The notes beneath the pieces are model-generated. The model did no database searches and was not told the origin of the DNA. It was given only the letters and a program-made list of their open reading frames with translations. DNA of 64,000 bases from assembly GCA_022845955.1 (NCBI GenBank), contig AP025576.1, positions 5,828,001 to 5,892,000 of the forward strand, written 5' to 3'. This DNA comes from Lachnospiraceae bacterium (GTDB taxonomy: Bacteria; Bacillota; Clostridia; Lachnospirales; Lachnospiraceae). Shown in pieces: positions 17,496-25,881 of the stretch. Every line of letters starts with the position of its first letter. Within the stretch, counting starts at the first letter, position 1. The position numbers and the translations under genes were made by a program.

Positions 17496-19217
17496 TTAAT
17501 ACGCTTTCACAACGGCAAAACCTTTGCCGCCCAGCTCATCTTTCCGGAGCTTGTGCTGCCACAGCACGCGTCCTTCCAGCCATTCCGGCAGGAGCGCCGC
17601 AGGGGTTTCCTCTCGGTTCAGTGCCACCAGCACCCTTTCCCCGGGAAGACTTCTTTCATACACGTACAGCCGGCTCCCTTCCTGCGCGCTGACCGTGCGG
17701 AATGTCCCGCGCCGCAGAGCCTTTATCTCCTTCCGCAGACGGATTGCCGTCCGGTAAAAGGCCAGAAGCGGATCCGCCTTCCCCCAGGGCATGGCCTGTC
17801 TGTATGCATCCTCCCGGACGCCCTCCGCTCCCAGCTCATCCCCGTAAAATAGGCACGGCATGCCCGGAAACGTCATGAGAAAAAGCACGGCCAGCTCATA
17901 CGCTTCCCGATCCCCGCCGCACAAGGAGAGAAACCGGCTCACATCGTGGCTGTCCAGGAGATTCAGCTGGGCGTAAACACTCTGCCGCCTGTAGCGCATC
18001 CGCATATGGGTAACCCGTCCGTCAAAGGCGGCGGCATCTATGCTGCCGGAAGCGAAGAACCGGCGGCAGTGTTTGCGGAAATCATAATTCATCGTGGAAT
18101 CAAACAGTTTCCCGTCCAGCCAGTGTCCCGCGCTCTCCCATACCTCTCCGATCAGAACCGCCTCCGGATTTACACTTTTTGCCGTCCGGTAAAACCGGCG
18201 CCAGAAATCATCATTCACTTCACTTGCCACATCCAGCCGCCAGCCGTCAATGCGGAATTCCTCCAGCCAGTACCGGCAGACGCCGCAGAAATATTCCGCC
18301 GTCTCCTCCCGATCGGTAGCCAGCTTGGGCATCAGCCGTTCATAACCAAAGCATTCATACCCCGGATAGGCCTGCGGATCCTCCGGCCGTTCCACCGGGA
18401 ATTCCAGCCGGTAGAACCAGTCTTTATACGGGGAAGCCTGTCCTTTTTCCACCACATCCTCGAATTTGTCCCACTGCCAGCCGCAGTGATTGAACACCCC
18501 GTCTATAATAACCCGCATTCCCTTTTCATGGCACGTATCCACCAGCTCACGGAAATCCGCATCCGTTCCAAAGCACGGATCCACATGGAAATAGTCAAGC
18601 AGATCATACTTATGATATTCCCCCGCTGCAAAGATCGGATTCATATACAGGGTGTTAATCCCCAGCTCCTCCAGATACCCCAGATTTTCCGTTATCCCCC
18701 GCAGGGTGCCTCCCCGTTTTCCCCGCACCGTCTTGCCCCGGAATTCCTTCTGGCTCTCCCGTCCGCTGATATAGCCTTCCCCGGTGGCAAAGCTGTCGGG
18801 AAAAACATTATAAATCACCGCATCCTGTGCCCAGCCGGGAGGGCTGACCAGATCCGCCCGGTGCATATAGGGAAACTGATAGTATTCCGAACGATCCTCC
18901 ACACAATGATCGGTAAAAAAATCCCCATAATACAAAACCCGTTCCTCCCCCGCCGTCAGTTCAAAATAATAGCATAACCGTCTGTAGGGGCTGACCAGCT
19001 CCGCCTCGTAATAATCAAACAGCTCATCCCGTGCCGCCGCTTCCATGGGGAGGGAAGCAAACAGCACCGGTGTCTGCCTGCAGGAACGGTCACCGTAATA
19101 CAGCCGGCAGGAATCCAAATCCCCCCGTGCCGTGCGGATCCGGAAAACCATACGCTCCTCATCCAGGGCAAAGGCGTACTGCGACATGGGTATATGCAAA
19201 ACAGCTTTTTTGTTCAT
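17496..19217 (-). CDS. GH13 alpha-glucan hydrolase (neopullulanase/cyclomaltodextrinase-like)
   Basis: A cytoplasmic 573-residue alpha-amylase family enzyme with no signal peptide. Conserved region I is DGVFNH, region II GWRLDVASE (catalytic nucleophile Asp), region III GEVWE (acid/base Glu) and region IV LLDSHD. An N-terminal domain of about 125 residues before the barrel resembles the CBM34-type domain of neopullulanases and maltogenic amylases, which points to cleavage of imported maltodextrins or cyclodextrins. Its place behind MalFG-like permeases supports this. Confidence 0.9.
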   Translation of the reverse strand: MNKKAVLHIPMSQYAFALDEERMVFRIRTARGDLDSCRLYYGDRSCRQTPVLFASLPMEAAARDELFDYYEAELVSPYRRLCYYFELTAGEERVLYYGDFFTDHCVEDRSEYYQFPYMHRADLVSPPGWAQDAVIYNVFPDSFATGEGYISGRESQKEFRGKTVRGKRGGTLRGITENLGYLEELGINTLYMNPIFAAGEYHKYDLLDYFHVDPCFGTDADFRELVDTCHEKGMRVIIDGVFNHCGWQWDKFEDVVEKGQASPYKDWFYRLEFPVERPEDPQAYPGYECFGYERLMPKLATDREETAEYFCGVCRYWLEEFRIDGWRLDVASEVNDDFWRRFYRTAKSVNPEAVLIGEVWESAGHWLDGKLFDSTMNYDFRKHCRRFFASGSIDAAAFDGRVTHMRMRYRRQSVYAQLNLLDSHDVSRFLSLCGGDREAYELAVLFLMTFPGMPCLFYGDELGAEGVREDAYRQAMPWGKADPLLAFYRTAIRLRKEIKALRRGTFRTVSAQEGSRLYVYERSLPGERVLVALNREETPAALLPEWLEGRVLWQHKLRKDELGGKGFAVVKAY

Positions 19218-19267
19218 ATCGTATCCTATCGTAACCCGTTCAGGCGATCCTGAATGGTTATCTCCTT

Positions 19268-20125
19268 TCAGCCTTTTACACCGCCTGAGGTCAGGCCGGT
19301 TGTCATATTTTTCTGCAGCAGGAAGAATATAAGCAGGATGGGAATAGAAACCACGATGGAGGCCGCCGCAAATACCGGCCAGCTGCCGCTCATTTCCGTA
19401 GCCTGCAGGGAATACAGCCCTGCCGCCAGGGTAAACGTATCCTCCCCTGTCATAAAATTAATGGCAAAAATATATTCATTCCACACATAGATAAGCACCA
19501 TCATGCCGGTCACCACAATCGTCGGCCTGGCAAGCGGCAGGACGATTTTCATCACGATCTGCACCGGCCTTGCACCGTCAATCATAGCCGCTTCTTCAAT
19601 TTCCACCGGTATCGTGTCAAAATATCCCTTCATATTCCACAGGGCAAAAACCGCCATAGTCCCCGTATACACGATGATCAGCCCCAGCCTGCTGTTAATA
19701 AGCCCCATGGGGCTTAACAGCTTATATAAAGCCGTCATGGAAAGCAGGGCGGGAAAGGCGTACAACAGGATCAGCAGGCGCAGAATCACCCTGCGGCCCG
19801 GAAATCGTTTGCGTGAAAAGACGTAGGCCGCAGGGATCCCCGTCCCCAGGGATACCGCCACCGCTGCCGCCGCCATCAGCATACTGTTGGAAAACCATCT
19901 CAGGATGGGTTCCTCCACAAATACCGCCCGGTAATTCGCCAGGGTCATCTGCCTGGGAAGGAAAGTAAAATCAGATCCCAGAAGGCTGTTGCCCGCATGT
20001 AAGGAAACGGAAAAGGCATACAGCACCGGTACCAACACCAAAAAACACAACACGAGGAAAAAAAGATTGACCGCAAGCAGCAAAGCCGCTTTCCGGGCTT
20101 TTTTACCGCTTCTGACAGACATCAT
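19268..20125 (-). CDS. Maltodextrin ABC transporter permease, MalG type
   Basis: A 285-residue inner-membrane permease with six predicted membrane segments and the EAA loop EEAAMIDGARPVQIV followed by LPLARP. It overlaps the MalF-type gene by four bases (ATGA), behind a GGAGGAGG ribosome site. The tail SGGVKG is typical of MalG-type subunits. With the MalF-type protein and the lipoprotein upstream it forms the maltodextrin importer; no ATPase gene is in the operon. Confidence 0.92.
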   Translation of the reverse strand: MMSVRSGKKARKAALLLAVNLFFLVLCFLVLVPVLYAFSVSLHAGNSLLGSDFTFLPRQMTLANYRAVFVEEPILRWFSNSMLMAAAAVAVSLGTGIPAAYVFSRKRFPGRRVILRLLILLYAFPALLSMTALYKLLSPMGLINSRLGLIIVYTGTMAVFALWNMKGYFDTIPVEIEEAAMIDGARPVQIVMKIVLPLARPTIVVTGMMVLIYVWNEYIFAINFMTGEDTFTLAAGLYSLQATEMSGSWPVFAAASIVVSIPILLIFFLLQKNMTTGLTSGGVKG

Positions 20126-21021
20126 GCCTCCTCCTTCCCTTTTCTGCCGGTGAGGCAGGAAAACAGAATCAGCATGGCGAAAATCAGGATAGAAACCGCC
20201 GAGCTGTATCCGTAATTATTGGTTATGAATGCATTTTCATAAGCATAGGTCAGAATCGTATGGATATGTGCTCCCGTTTTTCCGCCCGCCTGCTGCGTCA
20301 GCAGGTAAATCACGTCAAACTGCTTGAACGTAGTGAATATGGTTATGACGACGGAGGGCGCGATGATAGGCCGGATCATGGGAATGGTAATGTACCGTGT
20401 TCTTGCCGTCCAGCCCGCCCCTTCCAGCAGCGCGCTTTCATAAAAGCATTTGTCCACACTCTGCAGCGCCCCGTCAATGATGGTTATCATAAAAGGCAAC
20501 GCCAGCCAAAGGTTTACCACCGTACAGCAAAAGAACGCCAGGGCATCCTTCGACAGCCAGCCCACCGGTTCCAGCCCCCATTTCACGAGCCACTGGTTCA
20601 AAAGCCCGAACTGGGAATTAAACATCCCCGTTTTCCAGAGCAGGATAGAAACATATCCGGGCATTGCCCACGGGAATATCAGCAGCGTTTTATACAGATT
20701 GCGCAGCCGCAGCCCGGGCAGGTTCAAAAGGCTGGCGAGAAAGAAAGCGATCACCAGCTGGGCAACCATATTTACGGCCGTCCACACGACCGTAAGCACC
20801 AGCGCCTGCAGAAACCCGCTGTCAAAAACCAGCAGGGCATCCTTGTAGTTTTCCAGCCCGATGATTTCGTAATCGAACCAATGGTATACATTCATATTTG
20901 TCAGGGATATGTAACCCGTATATATAATAGGAAAGACAACTATCAGCAGGATCAGAAGCAGTGACGGCGCCGACCATAGATATGCTGCGATTATCTTTTC
21001 TTTTTTTCCCTTTCGCTCCAT
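20122..21021 (-). CDS. Maltodextrin ABC transporter permease, MalF type
   Basis: A 299-residue permease, six predicted membrane segments, beginning with a lysine-rich cytoplasmic segment. Its docking loop reads ESALLEGAGWTARTRYITIP. It sits between the binding lipoprotein and the MalG-type gene, with which it shares a four-base overlap, and lacks the large periplasmic insertion of enteric MalF, as expected for Firmicutes. Confidence 0.92.
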   Translation of the reverse strand: MERKGKKEKIIAAYLWSAPSLLLILLIVVFPIIYTGYISLTNMNVYHWFDYEIIGLENYKDALLVFDSGFLQALVLTVVWTAVNMVAQLVIAFFLASLLNLPGLRLRNLYKTLLIFPWAMPGYVSILLWKTGMFNSQFGLLNQWLVKWGLEPVGWLSKDALAFFCCTVVNLWLALPFMITIIDGALQSVDKCFYESALLEGAGWTARTRYITIPMIRPIIAPSVVITIFTTFKQFDVIYLLTQQAGGKTGAHIHTILTYAYENAFITNNYGYSSAVSILIFAMLILFSCLTGRKGKEEA

Positions 21022-21046
21022 CTGTGTACTCCCCCTTCCCGCACGG

Positions 21047-22261
21047 TCACTTCATCTGCCCGATCAGGCGGAGCGCTTCCTTCTGTGCACCGGCACAGCT
21101 TTCCTCCACATCCCTGCCGCTCATATTAATATCCGCCAGCAGATTGCCCGCCACCGTCCACATAACATCCATTTCCGGACGGTTTGGCATGGGGACCGCA
21201 TTTTCGGCCGTCTGCTTCATAGCCATCACCACATCATCGGAGGTGATTTCTTCCATGTCATAACAGGCCTCGCTTGCGGGGGCGCAGCCGCTGGCTTTTG
21301 CCAAATCCACCTGCAGCCGGGGATCCATCAGACTGCGCAGAACCTTTTCCACCGCTTCTTTTTTGGTTTCCCCTGCGTTCTTCAGCACCTGGATTCCCTG
21401 TACCCCGCTGTAGGGCGCCAGTGCCATACCGGTTTCCTCCACCACGGGCATGGGGGCAATTCCCAGATCCATTCCCGCCTGCCGTACGGTAGGCACCAGC
21501 CATGGACCCGCTATGGTCGCATGGGCTTTCCCTTCGCTGAAAAGGGTGTTAACCGTAGCGTATTCGCTCTCTCCGGGCATGAGATCCACAAACTTCTTAT
21601 GATAGGCCAGCGCCTTCTCTGTCTGGGGCAGATCCAGTCCGGGTTCCCCCTGGTCATTCAGGAGATAGCCGCCGAAGCCGTGAATCCATCCGGCGCTGTA
21701 ATAGGCCGTACTGTGCTGCTCCACAAACCCGTAATGACCGCCCTTTGTATTTTCCTGCATATAGGAATACAGTTCCTCCGTGGTACGGGGGACCTCCTCT
21801 TCCTTCATATACCGTTTGTTATACATAAACAGAAGTGTTTCATAGTACACCGGCAGCTGGTAAACCACATCCTGATAGGTGGCTGCCCGTATCGTCATAT
21901 CCATATATGGATCCAGCTCTTCCCTGGGGATAAAATCGGTGACAGGCGACAGGATTCCCATTTCCGCATATACGCCGATCTTATCATGGGCGAAAAAATA
22001 CATATCCGGCGCTGCCTTGGGATCGTTTCCCACCATCTTCAAGGCTTCGGTCAAATCACTTTTCCGCTCCAGCTTCACCGTCACCTCCGGAGCCAGCTGA
22101 TCCAGCTGCTTCTGCAGTACCTGTGCCACCGCATCCTCTTTATCGTGCCATATGGTAATAACCGATGCATCCGCGGTATCTTTCCCGCTCTGGCTGCAGC
22201 CCCCCAGGGAGGCCGCAGCAATGATAAAGGCAAGGACCGCGCTTCGAATTCTCTTTTTCAT
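21047..22261 (-). CDS. Maltose/maltodextrin-binding lipoprotein, MalE type
   Basis: A lipoprotein of about 404 residues with a signal peptide ending in ASLGGC (Cys22) and the body of a family-1 sugar-binding protein (ITIWHDKEDAVAQVLQKQ at the mature N-terminus). It captures alpha-glucan oligosaccharides for the MalFG-like permeases just downstream. The ATG at 22261 follows AAAGG closely and is preferred over a GTG at 22267. Confidence 0.9.
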   Translation of the reverse strand: MKKRIRSAVLAFIIAAASLGGCSQSGKDTADASVITIWHDKEDAVAQVLQKQLDQLAPEVTVKLERKSDLTEALKMVGNDPKAAPDMYFFAHDKIGVYAEMGILSPVTDFIPREELDPYMDMTIRAATYQDVVYQLPVYYETLLFMYNKRYMKEEEVPRTTEELYSYMQENTKGGHYGFVEQHSTAYYSAGWIHGFGGYLLNDQGEPGLDLPQTEKALAYHKKFVDLMPGESEYATVNTLFSEGKAHATIAGPWLVPTVRQAGMDLGIAPMPVVEETGMALAPYSGVQGIQVLKNAGETKKEAVEKVLRSLMDPRLQVDLAKASGCAPASEACYDMEEITSDDVVMAMKQTAENAVPMPNRPEMDVMWTVAGNLLADINMSGRDVEESCAGAQKEALRLIGQMK

Positions 22262-22294
22262 ACGCACCTTTCCGCCCTCATAAAGAGCTTTCCA

Positions 22295-23509
22295 TTACGA
22301 TTTTTTCTTCTTTATCAGCACCACAGCCGCTGCGGCGGCCGCGGCCAGCACAATTACCAGCACCGCCAACGGTATCCGGCTTCCGGTATCCTGTGCCGCC
22401 GGAAGATTTTCTTCTGCGGACGGTGCCTGTGTCGGTGCCGCCTGCGGCTGCTCCTGTGATTCCTCCGCCGCCGTCTGCAGTTCTGCATCCTTCTTCTCTG
22501 CCGTATCCCCGGGTTCTTCATAGGAAACCGCCACGTCCTCCGGGCTGTCCACCACCACCCAGATATCCTTTCCGGTATCCACAGAAAGATCCCCGGTCTG
22601 CACGCTTCCTTCCGATCCGTTCACAATCACGGAATTGATCCAACCCGGCACGGTTTTCTTCAGCCACCCGGAAGCGTCCTCCTCCAGCGGTTCCCCGGGC
22701 CATGCAGAAAAAGCATTGGTGCCGTCCGGCGCCGACCAGGCCCACAGGCACGGGGTATCCCAGTCCGCAGGAGCTTGCACCCACACCGTTATATCGGGAA
22801 CTTCCTCCGCATCCGGATCCTCATAGCTGAAATCATAGCTTCCGTCCCCGTTCACCGTCAGCCACAGATCGGCGGGATCGATGGAAATATCCTCCGTCTG
22901 CACCTCGCCTCCGCCCGCATTGACGATAAGGGAATTCACCCATACAGGAAGCTTCTTTTCGTACCATCCGCTTTCCTTTTGTTCCAATGCTTCCCCGGGC
23001 CATGCCTCAAACACATTGGTGCCGTCCGGTGCGGACCAGGCCCACAGGCAAGGATCCTTCCAGCTTTCCTCCACTTTTACGTGAACCGTGAATTTCTCCA
23101 CATATTCCGGGATTTTCCCCTTCGTCTGCTGCTCAGTGAAAAGCTCCGTATTTTCCGCATCCGTAATGACAATCCAGGTATTCGTCCCCTCCAGCAGCAG
23201 CTCGCCGGTCTGCACATTTCCTTCGTTTGCATTGATGATCACATGATCCGCCCAGGAAGGGATCCATATATAATACCAGCCTTCATTTGCGCTGTCCGCA
23301 TCCATTCCCTCTCCGGGCCATGCGGCAAACGCATTGTTCCCCTCCTCATCCCATGCCCAGATACAGGGGTTCTCCCAATCCTGCGGCACCTGGACGTATA
23401 CCGCCGCCCTTTCTTCCCCCTTTTGGGCAAAGGCGGTGAGCGGCACTGCAAATACAGACAGCAGCGCAGCCAGGATAAACAGCCCCCAATTCTTCCATCG
23501 TTTCCGCAT
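22295..23509 (-). CDS. Membrane-anchored starch-binding protein with three CBM26-like modules
   Basis: A 404-residue surface protein with no catalytic domain. A signal peptide (about 1-28) is followed by three homologous modules at about 36-115, 140-220 and 240-320, each with the pattern CxWAW...AWPGE...GWY/L...W followed by V-I-N and VQTG/E, characteristic of CBM26-type starch-binding modules. A Pro/Gln/Glu/Ala-rich linker (331-378), one membrane helix (379-399) and a KKKKS tail anchor it outward. As first gene of the operon it probably holds starch at the cell surface for the importer below. Assignment to CBM26 is from motif recall. Confidence 0.85.
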   Translation of the reverse strand: MRKRWKNWGLFILAALLSVFAVPLTAFAQKGEERAAVYVQVPQDWENPCIWAWDEEGNNAFAAWPGEGMDADSANEGWYYIWIPSWADHVIINANEGNVQTGELLLEGTNTWIVITDAENTELFTEQQTKGKIPEYVEKFTVHVKVEESWKDPCLWAWSAPDGTNVFEAWPGEALEQKESGWYEKKLPVWVNSLIVNAGGGEVQTEDISIDPADLWLTVNGDGSYDFSYEDPDAEEVPDITVWVQAPADWDTPCLWAWSAPDGTNAFSAWPGEPLEEDASGWLKKTVPGWINSVIVNGSEGSVQTGDLSVDTGKDIWVVVDSPEDVAVSYEEPGDTAEKKDAELQTAAEESQEQPQAAPTQAPSAEENLPAAQDTGSRIPLAVLVIVLAAAAAAAVVLIKKKKS

Positions 23510-23651
23510 AACCCATCCTCCTCGTTTTTCTCTCTATCTTCCATATGGCTGCGGCAGGATCCTGCCGGGGAGACCTGATCGCCTCTCTGCCGGGACGCCT
23601 GCCAAATCCCCGTTTCCCCTCCTTAAGGGAATCCGGATTGATTATGCTCCG

Positions 23652-23680
23652 ATTTTAGCATTCCTCACTGCTGCGGGCAA
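23652..23680 (-). promoter_or_regulatory. Probable promoter of the starch operon
   Basis: TTGCCC (23675-23680) and TAAAAT (23652-23657) on the minus strand, 17 bases apart, about 145 bp ahead of the first gene. The LacI-type operator lies just upstream of the -35 box. Confidence 0.5.
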
Positions 23681-23690
23681 TTCGTATTTA

Positions 23691-23704
23691 GGTAACCGTT
23701 TACC
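23691..23704. promoter_or_regulatory. LacI/MalR-type operator palindrome
   Basis: GGTAACCGTTTACC is a near-perfect 14-bp palindrome with the central CG and the GTAA/TTAC half sites seen in LacI-family operators. It is 11 bp upstream of the -35 box of the starch operon, whose last gene encodes a LacI-type regulator. Its position upstream of the promoter would suit activation or looping as well as repression. Confidence 0.6.
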
Positions 23705-23918
23705 TTATTTTTTGTTTATTCCATATATTTTTCCGTTTCTTTTTTAGATGATAAGTCCAATCATTTTTCCATTTTAACTAATATCCCAGAAATTTTGTGA
23801 ATTTTTAACGAAACTGTTTCCTTTTTATTTCCTATTCCCCCGTTCCCCAAAATCCGCTTCCGGATGCAGACGCAAGAAGGCATGCTTCTCCGGCATCCGG
23901 CCTTTTTCCGCTTTTTCT

Positions 23919-23987
23919 CCGTCCGCCTTTTCTGTCCATCGCATTATCCAGGTCCGTCCGCTTTCCTGTCCATCGCATTATCCGGGT
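23919..23987. repeat. Tandem direct repeat of about 35 bp at the 3' end of the tyrosine kinase gene
   Basis: Two near-identical units (23919-23953 and 23954-23987), each containing TGTCCATCGCATTATCC. The kinase stop codon falls at the junction, so the last dozen residues of the kinase (AMDRKADGPG) derive from the duplicated sequence. The 23510-23943 gap otherwise holds the starch operon control region and no gene. Confidence 0.75.
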
Positions 23988-24705
23988 ATGCCTTGCCGCG
24001 GGTCCGTCCATAATAGCCGCCGTCATAAGAATATTTACCGTATTTCCGGTAATACCTCCCGTTATACCCTTTGCCGCTCATGTTTACCTTATTCAGCACA
24101 CATCCCAGGTTCCGGCATCCGGTCCTGTCCAGCTGCTCTTTAACCTGTTGGGCAAACCGGTAGCTGATCCGGTTATCTTCCACCACAAGAATATAACCGT
24201 CACAGCAGGATGCAATAACCGCTGCATCGATTACGTTTTCCAGCGGAGGTGTATCGATAATCACGTAATCAAACGTCCTCCTGAGTGTGTCCACCGCTCC
24301 CTGAAAGTAAGGGCTTCCTAAAAGCTCGCTGGGATTCGGAGGGATCGGCCCGGCAAAGGTAATATATAAATTAGGGATATCCGTCTCAAAATAAATGTCC
24401 TCAAACGGCATCTGACCGCTGAGGAAATTGGAAAGCCCGCTTTTCCCGCCACCGCCCTGGTATTTTTCAACCAGTGCGGACTTACGCAGATCCGCGTCCA
24501 GCAGCATAACCTTTTTCCCGTTATCGGCTATCGATTTCGCCAGATATAAAGCTATCGTGGATTTTCCTTCATCCGGCGCACAGCTGGTGATTTCTATCAC
24601 TTTATTTGTTTTCCCGCAGAACTCAAGATTGGAACGCAGCGTATGATAGGCCTCTTGCCTTCTGAAATCCAGCTCCTTAAGTCCGCGCAGTGTAATCCGG
24701 TGCAT
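23944..24705 (-). CDS. Capsular polysaccharide BY-type tyrosine kinase (CpsD/CapB-like)
   Basis: A bacterial tyrosine autokinase of 253 residues that works with the membrane protein encoded just upstream to control polysaccharide polymerisation or export. Walker A (APDEGKST, 43-50), Walker A' (VMLLDADLR, 66-74) and Walker B (YVIIDTPP) are present. The C-terminal tail is a tyrosine cluster (about ten Tyr between residues 216 and 242), the autophosphorylation region. No glycosyltransferase or flippase genes are nearby, which is unusual for this pair. Confidence 0.92.
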   Translation of the reverse strand: MHRITLRGLKELDFRRQEAYHTLRSNLEFCGKTNKVIEITSCAPDEGKSTIALYLAKSIADNGKKVMLLDADLRKSALVEKYQGGGGKSGLSNFLSGQMPFEDIYFETDIPNLYITFAGPIPPNPSELLGSPYFQGAVDTLRRTFDYVIIDTPPLENVIDAAVIASCCDGYILVVEDNRISYRFAQQVKEQLDRTGCRNLGCVLNKVNMSGKGYNGRYYRKYGKYSYDGGYYGRTRGKAYPDNAMDRKADGPG

Positions 24706-24741
24706 ATGGGTTCCCTCCCTGACTGAATCTGTTATACCTGC

Positions 24742-25473
24742 TTATTTTCTTTTTTTGCTTTTGGCCGTCTTTCCTTCCTCATCCAGCGGTATTACGGCCA
24801 ATACACTCATGTTCAGATAACGCTCCACATCCTGGGCGCCTTTTATGGAATCATCCAACAGATAAACCAAAACCAGAATCAGTACCATTCCCGCACCGCC
24901 GGCCGCACCGCCCAGCAGCATGTTCCGGGAAGTATCAGGGCTGTGCTGTTCCGGAGGCAAATCCGCATCTTCCACCATATTAACGGCTTCAATATCCATG
25001 ACCTTCCGTATATGCTCTGCGGAAACATCCCTGATATAATCCGCGGTCTCCTTTGCCCTTGCCGGATCGGTATCCGTAACGGTAATGGAAAGGATCCGGG
25101 TATCCGCAGGATTCGCAACCGTTACCATCTCCTTCATGGCCTTATAGGACAGCCCCAGCCCCATATCCCTGGATACGGTTTCCAATACATATCTGCACTG
25201 GATAAGCTCGGCATAATCCTTCGTAAGCTGCGTCCCAAGCTGTAAATCAGAAGCGGTAACCGTATTGGAGTTCTCTCTGTTCAGAATATAAATCTTTGTG
25301 GTGGACTGGTACCGGGGGGTTATCAGAAAACGGCTGATTATAAACGCGGCCGCAGCGCCGCCTATCATCGCCAGAAGGATCAGCCACAGCCGGTGCAGAA
25401 GCATCCGCACCAGATCTCCCATATCTATTTCCCATTCCTCCTCACGCCGGCTGAACCCTCTGTTATCTTCCAT
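24742..25473 (-). CDS. Wzz/CpsC-type polysaccharide chain-length regulator
   Basis: A 243-residue membrane protein with the Wzz architecture: a cytoplasmic N-terminus, membrane helix (about 32-52), an extracellular domain, and a second helix (about 183-203) followed by a basic tail (KKRK). In Firmicutes this subunit activates the separate BY-kinase, encoded 36 bp downstream. It is the first gene of the two-gene operon. Confidence 0.9.
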   Translation of the reverse strand: MEDNRGFSRREEEWEIDMGDLVRMLLHRLWLILLAMIGGAAAAFIISRFLITPRYQSTTKIYILNRENSNTVTASDLQLGTQLTKDYAELIQCRYVLETVSRDMGLGLSYKAMKEMVTVANPADTRILSITVTDTDPARAKETADYIRDVSAEHIRKVMDIEAVNMVEDADLPPEQHSPDTSRNMLLGGAAGGAGMVLILVLVYLLDDSIKGAQDVERYLNMSVLAVIPLDEEGKTAKSKKRK

Positions 25474-25654
25474 GTTTTTCCCTCACTGTGCCCTTACAAG
25501 GCCCGCTTTGTTTCTCTCTGTTGTTTTTGCTGCACTGCCGCCCGGCAGTCCAACCGTATCGGTAAGACAAAATGGATCCGTACAGGCAACGCTATACAGA
25601 TCCTATGTAACACTATAATCAAATGACGCAAATTAATATACAACGTTTAACTCA

Positions 25655-25683
25655 TTTATACTATACCACACAAAACATGTCAA
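25655..25683 (-). promoter_or_regulatory. Promoter of the cpsC/cpsD-like operon
   Basis: TTGACA (25678-25683) and TATAAA (25655-25660), 17 bases apart on the minus strand, giving an untranslated leader of roughly 175 bases before the Wzz-type gene. Confidence 0.7.
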
Positions 25684-25753
25684 GCGCCCAGATATCCTCC
25701 GCATCTTTCATCTGCATGAGTGCAGAAAGCATTTGTAACCGTTCAGCCTGCTC

Positions 25754-25782
25754 TTGACCTTTATATATAGAAGTGTTATAAT
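25754..25782 (+). promoter_or_regulatory. Promoter of the ptb-buk operon
   Basis: TTGACC (25754-25759) and TATAAT (25777-25782), 17 bases apart, about 100 bp ahead of ptb. It is divergent from the Wzz promoter; the 25474-25881 gap contains only these two control regions. Confidence 0.75.
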
Positions 25783-25881
25783 TTTAACAATGGGCTTTTG
25801 AGGGGGCACTGTGTCTTCCCGTGCCCGGTGAACCTGTTACCTGTTATACAAATTCAATTCTATTAAATGAGGTATGGACAA

